NCBI RefSeq assembly: GCF_040112705.1
Contig: NZ_CP157804.1
Coordinates: forward strand, 3,652,001-3,716,000
Direction of reading: 5' to 3'
DNA: 64,000 nucleotides
From: Flagellimonas sp. MMG031
GTDB taxonomy: Bacteria > Bacteroidota > Bacteroidia > Flavobacteriales > Flavobacteriaceae
In this document: piece by piece, positions 30,371-37,880 of the stretch
How the letters are laid out: the number at the start of each line of letters is the position of its first letter
How positions within the stretch are numbered: the stretch's first letter is position 1
Notes under the pieces: generated by a model
The model's database searches: none
The model's input: the letters and a program-made list of their open reading frames with translations, nothing else
What the model was told of the DNA's origin: nothing
Made by a program: the position numbers and the translations under genes

Positions 30371-31060
30371 CTATAAAATGCTTTTTATTTCAATCAAATC
30401 GTTAATGATGATGGATTCACCATGATCGGGCTCTTTGTGAAAATTATAGTGCAATACCTGCATCCCCATGGCCTTTGCTCCCAAAATATCCGCTTCCAGG
30501 TTGTCCCCGATCATCAAAGAATTTTTGGGGTTGACCTCTGCCATTTCTAAGGCCAGTTCAAAAATATAGGGGTCTGGCTTTTTGACGCCCGCCATCTCGG
30601 AATCGACAATTTTTTGAAAATAATGATGGATTTGACTTCCCTTTAACTTTTTTTCCTGCACTTCTTGAAAACCATTGGTAATGATGTGCAATTTGTATTT
30701 GGGAAAAAGATAATCCAAGGTTTGAACCGTATTGGGCAGTAAATGGGTATAGGAGGACAAATGCGCAATATAATCGTGCGCCAACACATGGATGACCTCG
30801 TCCGAAACTTGAACACGTAGGGCATCAAACGTCTGCTTCAACCGCTGGTACCTCAGCTCGGATTTGCTGATTCCATTATTGCGGTAGAGTGCCCACATTT
30901 GTAAGTTGATGGGAGCATACACTTCCAAAAATCCATCCAAATCAATATCTACCTTATTGTCCCCCAAAATTTTGGCAAAGGTAAGTGCAGAGTTTTTCTC
31001 AAAATCCCAAAGGGTATGGTCCAAGTCAAAAAAGATATCGGTGATGGGGTGCTCAAACAT
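30371..31060 (-). CDS. yjjG: YjjG-type HAD nucleotidase
   Basis: YjjG-type enzymes dephosphorylate noncanonical pyrimidine nucleotides as a house-cleaning step. The 229-residue product has HAD motif I DLDHTLWDF (about 12-20), motif II ITNGF, the motif III lysine in VKKPDPYIF and motif IV MIGDNLEADI, with a helical cap domain in between. Length and motifs fit the YjjG group. Its start overlaps the end of the deacetylase-like gene by eight bases. Confidence 0.85.
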   Translation of the reverse strand: MFEHPITDIFFDLDHTLWDFEKNSALTFAKILGDNKVDIDLDGFLEVYAPINLQMWALYRNNGISKSELRYQRLKQTFDALRVQVSDEVIHVLAHDYIAHLSSYTHLLPNTVQTLDYLFPKYKLHIITNGFQEVQEKKLKGSQIHHYFQKIVDSEMAGVKKPDPYIFELALEMAEVNPKNSLMIGDNLEADILGAKAMGMQVLHYNFHKEPDHGESIIINDLIEIKSIL

Positions 31061-32349
31061 AGTAACGCTTTAACATGGATTGATACAGTTGCATCCAATC
31101 CAAAGGTTGTTTTCCTCCCAACAGTTCGTTGGAAAAAACCAAAACAAAATCTCCCTTCACCTGTTTTACCAAACGATACACCCGGTCCATTTTCTCAAAA
31201 ACCTCTTCTTTGGTCTTGTATTTGACCAGTGCATAATCGTGCATGGCAAAGGGATGGATTTTTATCGGTTGTCGCACCTCGGTATTGATGTCATAAAAAT
31301 AAAATGGGGTACAGGTACCTGCCCTAAACCCGATTTCGTGGGTATATCCCATGGAAAAATCATCGGTAAATTCGGTTTCCACCAAATTGCGGTAGGTCGC
31401 AGGAACATTTACCTTGTTATAACGAAGCCGTGCATAGCTTATGGGCCTATTGATCAAGTTGCCCAATTGCTTTTTCTCTTCCCGAAAGTACATTCTTGTC
31501 GGATGTGGACACAAAGGAAGTGCTCAGCGATACGATACTATAGTCGGCAATGGATTTGATCAGGTAGCGAAACCTGTTATTGGTGGTGGCAACGTTCTTG
31601 TCATGCGCCGAATGCTTGGCAAATTGAAAGAAGAACATGGTTTTGATGGGGAATTTCTTATGGATTTCCACCAGATCAAAGAAATTATCGTAAGGGTCTT
31701 TTTTGATCCGCAGCAACACGGAAAAGCGTTCCCAAATCTCCCGAAACCGAAAATTGCCCAGATCCAACAAAAAACCGCCCAATGTTCGCGAAATACCGCG
31801 CATGGCATAGGCATGCGATGTGGTCACATTGATAATGGAGGTAAAACTGTACGACTTCTCCTTGGTCTCCAGATCGGGAAAACGCTCTTGAAGCGCTTCC
31901 AAAAGCTTATACGCCCAAAGGTCGACCACGGGAAGTTCCAAAAAATCGTGCTGGTAGGCGATGCTCTCCTTTACGGGAAACCGGCCCACACTATCCTTCA
32001 CATGGGGCAAATATTCCTCATACCGGCTCAAAAGGAAAAAGCTGGCCGAAAAAATATCAAAAGGGACGGTACTTTTCTCTCCAGAAGCAAAAAAACAAGG
32101 AATCCCGTCCCAGTCAGACACCTTGATTTCCAAATCGTTGATGCCTTGTTCAAACAACAGATCATTGCTTCGGATAAAAAATTCGTTCTGTAGCGGTTGC
32201 TTGGAATAGGTCATTTTTGGACCATTGTGCTTGATGAAGTCCTCCACCTTTGTGGTAAATCCCATTTCCACTCCCAAAATCCGCTCGAAGAGGTGCTTGG
32301 CCGTATAGGTCAAACGATTGGTTACCTTATGGGTGAATATCAACAACAT
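31053..32349 (-). pseudogene. Polysaccharide-deacetylase-like gene with a one-base frameshift
   Basis: Two adjacent frames encode the halves of one protein. The first runs 300 codons from 32349 and ends at 31447; the second continues from about 31490 to 31053. Removing one base from the A run at 31485-31487 (plus strand) joins them as ...SDKNVLREEKKQLGNL..., giving 431 residues, the usual length of this Bacteroidota deacetylase family. The N-terminal domain (about 1-130) is followed by the NodB-like region with RTLGGFLLDLGNFRF and, after the shift, MGYTHEIGFRAGTCTPFYFYD. The metal-site segment, normally with Asp-x-Asp, reads SIINVTTSHAYA, and the HPSY-type motif reads STSF, so activity is doubtful even if the frame is intact. 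The frameshift may be an assembly error. Confidence 0.75.
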
Positions 32350-32352
32350 GGG

Positions 32353-33051
32353 CTACAAAATTCCTTTATCCGCAAAACTGAGGTATTCATTTTGGGCCAA
32401 GATGAGATGGTCCAACACTTGAATATCCAAAGCTTCGGAAGCTGTTTTTAGTTTTTGTGTGATTTTTTTATCGGCCACACTGGGCTTTAAGGTTCCCGAA
32501 GGATGGTTGTGCGCCAAAATGATTCCAACTGCGCCAAGCTCCAAGGCTTGTTTCAGCACCAATCGCACATCGACCAAAGTTCCTGTAATGCCCCCTTTGC
32601 TCAATTGTGATTTATGGATGACCTTGTTGGAGTTGTTGAGATATACAATCCAGAACTCTTCGTGCGGAAGCTCGCCGATCAATGGGTATAGCAATTCAAA
32701 AACATCATGGCTGCTCTGTATCTTGACAATTTTTGAGGTATCCTCCAGTCGTCTGCGTCTTCCGACTTCCAAGGCTGCCGCAATACTTACGGCCTTGGCT
32801 TCACCAATGCCCTTAAAACGCATCAATTGGTTGACGGAAAGTTTGCCCAGCTCGTTCAAATTATTGTCCACCGAGGCCAAAATACGTTTGGAAAGTTCCA
32901 CTGCACTCTCATCCCTACTACCGGAACCGATCAAAATGGCGATCAGTTCGGCATCGGAAAGTACAAAACTCCCTTTCTGCACCAGTTTCTCCCGAGGCCT
33001 GTCGTCGTCGGCCCAGTTTTTTATGGAAAAGGAAGCTAGTTTTTCTTGCAT
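32353..33051 (-). CDS. radC: RadC/JAB-domain protein
   Basis: RadC proteins were named for DNA repair but their biochemical role is unresolved. The 232-residue product has a helix-hairpin-helix region (MRFKGIGEAKA, about 75-85) and a C-terminal JAB/MPN+ metalloprotease-like domain with the metal motif HNHPSG followed by the distal Asp in SVADKKIT, and EEFWIVYLN upstream. All expected ligands are present. It lies three bases upstream of the deacetylase-like gene. Confidence 0.93.
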   Translation of the reverse strand: MQEKLASFSIKNWADDDRPREKLVQKGSFVLSDAELIAILIGSGSRDESAVELSKRILASVDNNLNELGKLSVNQLMRFKGIGEAKAVSIAAALEVGRRRRLEDTSKIVKIQSSHDVFELLYPLIGELPHEEFWIVYLNNSNKVIHKSQLSKGGITGTLVDVRLVLKQALELGAVGIILAHNHPSGTLKPSVADKKITQKLKTASEALDIQVLDHLILAQNEYLSFADKGIL

Positions 33052-33104
33052 GGTCTAAAGATAGGAGAATAATTTTATGTAAATTTCAATATAAATCCTT
33101 GGAT

Positions 33105-33557
33105 ATGAAATCGATTTTCAACTCGGAAGCCTACGAAGAAATTTTATCGCGAATCGACCAACTATCGGAATCTTCGGAACGGCAGTGGGGAAAAATGCAA
33201 GTGGGCCAAATGCTGCACCATTGCCAGTATCCCTTAAAAATAGGATTGGGAAGGCACAATCCGAAGAACAAACCCAGCCTGATGCTGAAGGTAATGGGCA
33301 AATTTTTCAAGAAAAGCCTGTACAACGATAAGCCGTGGAAACAAAATCTGCCGACCGCCAAAAGCTTTAAGGTGGAAGATGACAAGGATTTCGCTGCAGA
33401 AAAGGAGATTTTGCTTGGTCTTATCCGTGATTTTCACCAAGAAAAGGATAAAAAAGAATGGGATCCACACCCTGCGTTCGGTTCCTTTACGGCAGAACAG
33501 TGGGGACAAATGCAATACAAGCACCTGGACCACCATCTGCGACAGTTTGGAGTCTGA
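33105..33557 (+). CDS. DUF1569 family protein (DinB-like fold)
   Basis: The 150-residue product starts at the ATG at 33105 (MKSIFNSEAYEEIL); an upstream TTG is less likely. It contains WGKMQVGQMLHHC and the terminal QMQYKHLDHHLRQFG. These His-containing helices are those of DUF1569, a four-helix DinB-related group that may bind a metal. No substrate is known. It converges on the Mpl-like gene with a three-base gap. Confidence 0.82.
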   Translation: MKSIFNSEAYEEILSRIDQLSESSERQWGKMQVGQMLHHCQYPLKIGLGRHNPKNKPSLMLKVMGKFFKKSLYNDKPWKQNLPTAKSFKVEDDKDFAAEKEILLGLIRDFHQEKDKKEWDPHPAFGSFTAEQWGQMQYKHLDHHLRQFGV

Positions 33558-33560
33558 TGG

Positions 33561-34433
33561 TTATTGGAAAGTGGACATCGCCTCATAAAACTCGACCTCA
33601 TCCACCCCCATCTGTTGGCAAATCCATTTGGCACCTGCCATGCTTCTAAGATTATCAGATCCAGAAATTTCCAGGGGCAACTCACCATCGGGCGTTTCCA
33701 GAAAGATTTCACCATCTTCCTCTTGATAGGCGGGAGTGGCGTAGGGAAATTTACGAATGGGATTCTCCGAAGCTTCGACCAGTTCCTTTACCATCACATC
33801 CTCATCGTTGTAAGTAATACTCCCCCCTTTTACCACACTATCCACAAAATGGGCAAATTGCGCTGAATCAACCGCTTCTGAGGTAGCGATATCGCTCAAT
33901 AAGGCTATGTTCGGAATGTATTTTTGGAATTGGGGCGTGGCATCCAAGGAAGACGATGCCTGATTATTTGCCTCGATCAGGATAAAATCATTCTCTTTGG
34001 TAAGATGTATACCGCTGGAAGTTTCGGTCACATAATCCGCCGCCACATCATTATATTCCAATGCATGCAGGATCATTTGGGTGACGGTGCCATGATGTTG
34101 AGAACCGGCAATCACCACCCGCGTTTTGTATTTGGCCTGTTCGTAAAGAAAATCAGGAAAAGAGAATAAGGGCAAGCCCAGTTCTTGCGCCTTAACCATT
34201 TCTGGGTTGTCCACCTGTACCTTGGAACCTATCACTACGGCATCCAAGTTGGTATGGATACTATCCGAAAACCAACCCGCACCTTTGGACAATAATCCCT
34301 GTTCCTCCATCATGGTCTTTAGGGATTCGTCAAAAACCTCGTCGCTGCCCGTTACCACTGTTCCATTTTTATGCAGGGCCACGGCCAAATTAAACATATT
34401 GACCTCCCCCATTCCAATAAAATGTACCTGCAT
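33561..34433 (-). CDS. Shortened Mpl/Mur-ligase-like protein with degenerate P-loop
   Basis: Mpl ligases attach a recycled murein tripeptide to UDP-MurNAc using ATP. The chosen ATG at 34431-34433 gives 290 residues, beginning MQVHFIGMGEVNMFNLAVAL. Mpl has about 450. The N-terminal Rossmann domain (1-100) and start of the central domain align well (GWFSDSIHTNLDAVVIGS, NPEMVKAQELGLPLFSFPDFLYEQ). The P-loop normally reading GSHGKTT is GSQHHGT (110-116), so the ATP-binding Lys is His 114. Much of the central domain and the normal ligase domain are missing. The frame is open throughout, so it looks like a retained pseudo-enzyme rather than debris; it may be a binding or regulatory protein in murein recycling. 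Confidence 0.75.
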   Translation of the reverse strand: MQVHFIGMGEVNMFNLAVALHKNGTVVTGSDEVFDESLKTMMEEQGLLSKGAGWFSDSIHTNLDAVVIGSKVQVDNPEMVKAQELGLPLFSFPDFLYEQAKYKTRVVIAGSQHHGTVTQMILHALEYNDVAADYVTETSSGIHLTKENDFILIEANNQASSSLDATPQFQKYIPNIALLSDIATSEAVDSAQFAHFVDSVVKGGSITYNDEDVMVKELVEASENPIRKFPYATPAYQEEDGEIFLETPDGELPLEISGSDNLRSMAGAKWICQQMGVDEVEFYEAMSTFQ

Positions 34434-34531
34434 CTTTTGTGTTTTGAACCGCAAAAATAACCATTGCCGATGCCATTGCAAATAGGGAGGCTGCCTATTA
34501 ATCTTTATATTGGTCCTAAAATCAGAAATCA

Positions 34532-34843
34532 ATGAACCTATCAGAAATTGAACCAAGGGAAATCATGCCCGGATACCACGGAAAATTAGTGCATGGCGAA
34601 CGGATGAGCTGGGTGTTTTGGGATGTGGACCAAAATGCGGAGGTGCCCGAACATCAGCACGACCACGAACAGATCATGCACGTAGTGGAGGGCACTTTTG
34701 AGTTTACCTTGAATGGAAAAACAGGCAGGTACCACCCGGGTGATGTGGTCATTATCCCATCCAATGCACCCCATAGCGGAAAGGCGTTGACACCCTGTAA
34801 ACTAATGGATATTTTTAGTCCCGTAAGAGAACAGTACCGATGA
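34532..34843 (+). CDS. Cupin-domain protein
   Basis: The 103-residue product is one cupin barrel: motif 1 VPEHQHDHEQIMHVVEGTFE (about 36-55, with the His/Glu metal ligands) and motif 2 YHPGDVVIIPSNAPHSG (about 67-83). It probably binds a divalent metal; the reaction is unknown. Its stop overlaps the ATG of the SDR gene (ATGA at 34840), so the two are translationally coupled and likely act on related substrates. Confidence 0.85.
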   Translation: MNLSEIEPREIMPGYHGKLVHGERMSWVFWDVDQNAEVPEHQHDHEQIMHVVEGTFEFTLNGKTGRYHPGDVVIIPSNAPHSGKALTPCKLMDIFSPVREQYR

Positions 34844-35625
34844 ATATTTCACTCCAAGGAAAAAAGGCCCTTGTTGGCGGAAGCAGCAAAGGGATTGGTG
34901 CGGCCATAGCAAAACAACTGGCTGCCAGTGGCGCGAGTGTGACCCTGATGGCGCGTAGCGAAGGGCGAATGCAGGAGCTCATTGAGGAAATGGACAGCTC
35001 TCAAGGACAACAACACCAATTCCTTTCGGTGGATTTTACCGATTTTGAAGCCTACAAAACCAAAATAGCAAGGTATTTCGAGACCAATACCGTGGATATT
35101 TTGGTCAACAATACGCAGGGGCCCGAAGGCGGCGGTGCGCTCGAAAAGAAAGTGGATGATTATCAAAATGCCTTCGATTTATTGTTCAAGTCGGTGGTGT
35201 ACACTACGGAGCTGGCCCTAAAACACATGCAGGAGCAACACTGGGGGCGTATTATCAACATAGCATCCATATCGGTAAAGGAACCGCTGAACTACTTGGC
35301 GCTTTCCAATACCATTAGAGCTGCCGTGGTCACCTGGGCCAAGAGTTTGGCCTACGATGTGGCCAAAGACGGCATTACGGTAAACAGCACCCTAACAGGT
35401 TATTTTGACACGGACCGCATTGCCCAACTAAACTCCAAAAAAGCGGAAAAAATGGGTGTTTCCCCGGATGAAGTCCGCTCCAACATGGAAGAGCAAGTAC
35501 CCGTAAAACGGATTGGCGACCCAAAGGAATATGGCTATTTGGTGACTTTCTTGGCATCGGAACAGGCCGCCTTTATTACGGGAACCAATATCCCGATTGA
35601 TGGCGGACTACTAAAATCGTTGTAA
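34840..35625 (+). CDS. Atypical short-chain dehydrogenase/reductase
   Basis: The 261-residue Rossmann protein has the cofactor motif GGSSKGIGAAIA (about 13-24), NNTQGPEGGG in place of the usual NNAG, and a Ser in IINIASISV. The position of the catalytic YxxxK reads LALSN, so Tyr and Lys are replaced. The C-terminal FITGTNIPIDGGLLKSL is typical SDR. Similar BKR-like SDR groups lacking the full tetrad are known in sequence databases, so this is a subfamily trait rather than decay. A degraded copy of its 3' end lies at 37881-38080, beyond the toxin-antitoxin island. Confidence 0.88.
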   Translation: MNISLQGKKALVGGSSKGIGAAIAKQLAASGASVTLMARSEGRMQELIEEMDSSQGQQHQFLSVDFTDFEAYKTKIARYFETNTVDILVNNTQGPEGGGALEKKVDDYQNAFDLLFKSVVYTTELALKHMQEQHWGRIINIASISVKEPLNYLALSNTIRAAVVTWAKSLAYDVAKDGITVNSTLTGYFDTDRIAQLNSKKAEKMGVSPDEVRSNMEEQVPVKRIGDPKEYGYLVTFLASEQAAFITGTNIPIDGGLLKSL

Positions 35626-35676
35626 AGTAAGGACCCTTAGGGCCTTTCATGGGATACATTGTTAGATGTGGTATTT

Positions 35677-35976
35677 CTATTCAGTTATTCTGTTTTTCAA
35701 ATCCATTTGTCCGTGTAAAATTCTCGTAATCTCAATCGGTTGGTTAATTCGTTTTCGATAAAAAATGATATGTCGGCTTGTTTTAAGCCCGAATAAGTCT
35801 TTGGTTATATCATCGTAGTTTTTTCCCAACCCAGGATTGTTTGCAATGTCTTGGCAACTGTCCAATAGTAGGTTATAATATCTATCTGCTTGTTGCTCAG
35901 ACCACTTTTCAGTTGTGTATTCCCAAATTCGGGTTAAATCCTCAACTGCTTTATGGGTCAGTTCATATTTAGCCAT
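35677..35976 (-). CDS. parE: ParE/RelE-family toxin
   Basis: The 99-residue product matches the ParE group of type II toxins: EDLTRIWEYTTEKWSEQQADRYY, then GLKTSRHIIFYRK near the C terminus, the usual basic strand. ParE toxins poison DNA gyrase in characterised cases; the target here is inferred. Its start overlaps the parD stop region by eight bases. It is the last gene of the island; ATCTAAC, of the form RYYYAAC, follows about ten bases after the stop. Confidence 0.9.
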   Translation of the reverse strand: MAKYELTHKAVEDLTRIWEYTTEKWSEQQADRYYNLLLDSCQDIANNPGLGKNYDDITKDLFGLKTSRHIIFYRKRINQPIEITRILHGQMDLKNRITE

Positions 35977-36220
35977 TCTTTTTACGCCTGGCCTTTAATT
36001 CCTGAAGATGTTTTTCTGGGTCAAAATCATGAGCAATTCCGCTGTCAATTCCTTCCTGTATCGCATTTCTCAAAGCAAGAGCTTTACTTTCTTCATGCTC
36101 TAATAGTCGAAGTCCGGCCCTGATTACTTCACTTACGTTTTTATACCTTCCGGCTGAAACTTGGTTACTTACAAATTGGTCAAAATAATTTCCAAGGGAT
36201 ATGGATGTGTTTTTACTCAT
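35969..36220 (-). CDS. parD: ParD-family antitoxin
   Basis: The 83-residue product has a ribbon-helix-helix N terminus (TSISLGNYFDQFVSNQVSAGRYKNVSEVIRAGLRLLE) and a charged C-terminal tail that would wrap the toxin (DPEKHLQELKARRKKNG). Standard antitoxin-first order, overlapping parE by eight bases. A perfect 8+8 palindrome 20 bases upstream of its ATG is a likely operator for autorepression. Confidence 0.92.
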   Translation of the reverse strand: MSKNTSISLGNYFDQFVSNQVSAGRYKNVSEVIRAGLRLLEHEESKALALRNAIQEGIDSGIAHDFDPEKHLQELKARRKKNG

Positions 36221-36240
36221 AACTCACATTTTTACCCGAA

Positions 36241-36259
36241 ATTACCAAAAATTGGTAAT
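36241..36259. promoter_or_regulatory. Palindrome upstream of parDE, probable autoregulatory operator
   Basis: ATTACCAA AAA TTGGTAAT is a perfect 8-bp inverted repeat around three bases, 20 bases before the parD start. ParD-type ribbon-helix-helix proteins bind such repeats to repress their operon. Direct observation for the repeat; regulation is inferred. Confidence 0.6.
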
Positions 36260-36281
36260 TTTTCCAAGCTATACCCAATCG

Positions 36282-36349
36282 CAATCAGCAAAAGGGGGGG
36301 CGCACTGCGTGCGTGGTTTTGCGTTCCTGAAGGGATATTGCCATCAACG
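36282..36349. repeat. Copy A of a 68-bp palindromic repeat
   Basis: This copy nearly matches 37107-37173. Both read AATCAGCAAAAGGGG or GATCAGCAAAAGGGG at one end, GTGCGTGGTTTTGCG in the middle and GGGATATTGCCATCAACG at the other end. GCAAAA and TTTTGC pair around a GC-rich loop. Each copy lies at the end of a long palindromic spacer in the island. Confidence 0.8.
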
Positions 36350-36475
36350 TTTGTGGCTATGGTTTCGTTGCGGATAAATCCGCGAGGATTTTCCGCCGTA
36401 ACCCAAAGTTAATAAATACGCAAGGAATTTCAGTAATGAAATTCCGCCGCAATGAGCTATACACGGTGTTAGCAT
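36350..36475. repeat. Imperfect palindromic spacer A between parD and the AT-rich lipoprotein gene
   Basis: Contains CGGAT/ATCCG and the 9-bp stem GGAATTTCA / TGAAATTCC, and ends GGTGTTAGC seven bases beyond the stop of the gene at 36482. Read from that gene, it begins GCTAACACC and runs into repeat copy A. Its size, nested stems and GCTAAC/GTTAGC edges resemble a cassette-type recombination site, but the outer core does not match the integron consensus well. Confidence 0.5.
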
Positions 36476-36481
36476 AAGTAT

Positions 36482-36931
36482 TTAATTTTCGTTTTCGATT
36501 AAGTCTAATATTTTTTTCGATATAAAAAACCGATGAAATTTTTGCCCCATTCCATTTTCTTTATAATTAGATATTGTTTTTCCAAAAAATCCAATTTCTG
36601 TTTTGGTATTGTTAATTTTTGGATATATAGTTAATTGAAGAGTGTCTTTTTTATTGTAAAATTCTAAGTGATAAAGAGCTCTTTTACCGCCATATTTATA
36701 TTTTTCATTTTTAAAATAGTTAGTTGAGTCAGTAAAAAAAGAAGTAAAATTATTTAGCTTCTTTCTTTCGTCAATTATCCTTTTAAATTGATAGTCAAAC
36801 ATTTTTTTTATTTCAATTTTTTCGACTGAATTAAAATCAAATTTTGGAAATTCCTGTTTTGAGTTATCTTCAAATAAACAAGAATTTAATGAAAGTCCTA
36901 ATAACAATAAAAAACACAGTCTTAATTTCAT
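36482..36931 (-). CDS. Small AT-rich lipoprotein of unknown function
   Basis: The 149-residue product starts MKLRLCFLLLLGLSLNSC, a lipoprotein signal with Cys 18. The mature part is rich in Lys, Phe, Tyr and Asn (YHLEFYNKKDTLQLTIYPKI) and has no recognised motif. The gene is clearly more AT-rich than the neighbouring core genes. GTTAGC lies a few bases before its ATG and GCTAAC about seven bases after its stop, so it sits alone between two palindromic spacers like a cassette gene. Confidence 0.75.
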   Translation of the reverse strand: MKLRLCFLLLLGLSLNSCLFEDNSKQEFPKFDFNSVEKIEIKKMFDYQFKRIIDERKKLNNFTSFFTDSTNYFKNEKYKYGGKRALYHLEFYNKKDTLQLTIYPKINNTKTEIGFFGKTISNYKENGMGQKFHRFFISKKILDLIENEN

Positions 36932-36942
36932 ATTTATGCTAA

Positions 36943-37035
36943 CCGGCCTTGTTTATGGCGAGTGAGGCGTGCCTCACGGGGAGCCATCGTTACGCCTCAT
37001 TCGGTATAAGTGCAGTTGATGGCTTTGGCTTTTGC
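36943..37035. repeat. Imperfect palindromic spacer C upstream of the AT-rich lipoprotein gene
   Basis: Begins GCTAACCGGCC next to the lipoprotein start and contains the stem GTGAGGC / GCCTCAC with GT between, then ACGCCTCA which can pair with the same arm, and ends near GTTGATGGCTTTGGC. No ORF of note lies in it or in the next 60 bases. Confidence 0.45.
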
Positions 37036-37092
37036 CTGTAGCCCTAGTTAAAGATAGAAAAAACTTTCATGGGTCATGAGGTGGAATGTACA

Positions 37093-37177
37093 AGGCCCGT
37101 TGATGGCGATCAGCAAAAGGGGAGCGCAGGTCGTGCGTGGTTTTGCGTTCCCGAAGGGATATTGCCATCAACGGCCT
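37093..37177. repeat. Copy B of the palindromic repeat, with complete outer arms
   Basis: The outer arms AGGCCCGTTGATGGC (37093-37107) and GCCATCAACGGCCT (37164-37177) pair with one bulge; inner arms GCAAAA (37113-37118) and TTTTGC (37141-37146) nest within, with a small TCCC/GGGA stem. This copy keeps both arms, whereas copy A at 36282 lacks most of one arm. It can form one long nested hairpin. Confidence 0.75.
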
Positions 37178-37303
37178 CGTATAACCGTCAGTTACGGGTT
37201 TATATGCGTTAATTTTCGGTTTGGCAGAGACGTTAGCAATTCCGAGTGGATTCGGACGTAGTCGAATCATCCGTAATTGCGGTTACACATTGTTGTTCGC
37301 TGG
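37178..37303. repeat. Imperfect palindromic spacer B downstream of the 138-residue protein gene
   Basis: Contains AACCGT/ACGGGTT, ATTCG/CGAAT and CCG/CGG stems and an internal CGTTAGC. It ends CATTGTTGTTCGCTGGC four bases from the stop of the gene at 37307. Read from that gene it begins GCGAACAACAATG, similar to the edges of the other island spacers. Confidence 0.5.
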
Positions 37304-37306
37304 CTT

Positions 37307-37723
37307 TTATTCATTTAATAATTCAATTTCAGTTATTGTCGGTTTTTCATAAGCTAAAACAGTCAAACAGCCATTTGTTGTCGCTATGAAAAATTCATTC
37401 AATTGGTCAACTGCTCTACTAACGTCCAATATTCCGCTTTGGGTAATTTCTCCAGATTTCCAACCGCCTTTAATTATTCTAAACAGGTGAAATCCGTTTT
37501 TAAAATCAGGTAAATCCCAATAACCTAAAAAATCACCTTCGTCCAAATATCGAAATCCGTTAAATCCGCTGAATTCATATTCAATTCCGATTTGTTTTTC
37601 CGCATTTTCCCAAGTCGAAATCGTTATTTTCAATCCGAAATTGTCTGTCCACTGGAAATCAATTATATCACTTTCTTTTTTCGAGAAATATTCTTTTCCA
37701 ATTTTGTCAATTGTCATTTCCAT
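37307..37723 (-). CDS. Small soluble protein of unknown function
   Basis: I chose the ATG at 37721-37723 (138 residues, MEMTIDKIGKEYFSKK); a start two codons later is equally good, and a longer start at 37765 would run through the sequence GTTGTACGCAAGCTGA that looks like a spacer edge. The product is acidic and rich in Phe/Trp (FQWTDNFGLKITISTWENAEK, GDFLGYWDLPDFKNGFHLF). No family was recognised; small proteins of this type are sometimes immunity factors, but nothing shows that here. It is the first gene of the minus-strand island. Confidence 0.65.
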   Translation of the reverse strand: MEMTIDKIGKEYFSKKESDIIDFQWTDNFGLKITISTWENAEKQIGIEYEFSGFNGFRYLDEGDFLGYWDLPDFKNGFHLFRIIKGGWKSGEITQSGILDVSRAVDQLNEFFIATTNGCLTVLAYEKPTITEIELLNE

Positions 37724-37880
37724 ATCGGTTTTCAGCTTGCGTACAACTATTGAATACAAAGACAATTCCTTATATCCCTACTTATTTGTACTAAACATAC
37801 TACTTTTTTGCTTACAAAAAATTCATTCGCATTAGTAGGTCTATTCCCGATTTTGGGAAAATATGGGAGGTTAAACGCAC

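Noticed and set aside
31441..32193. Plus-strand open frame of 250 codons
   Set aside because: Opposite the deacetylase-like gene; it runs through that gene's frameshift region without family similarity.
37067..37270. Two short overlapping open frames on both strands
   Set aside because: They lie entirely in the palindromic repeat and spacer and have no start context or similarity.
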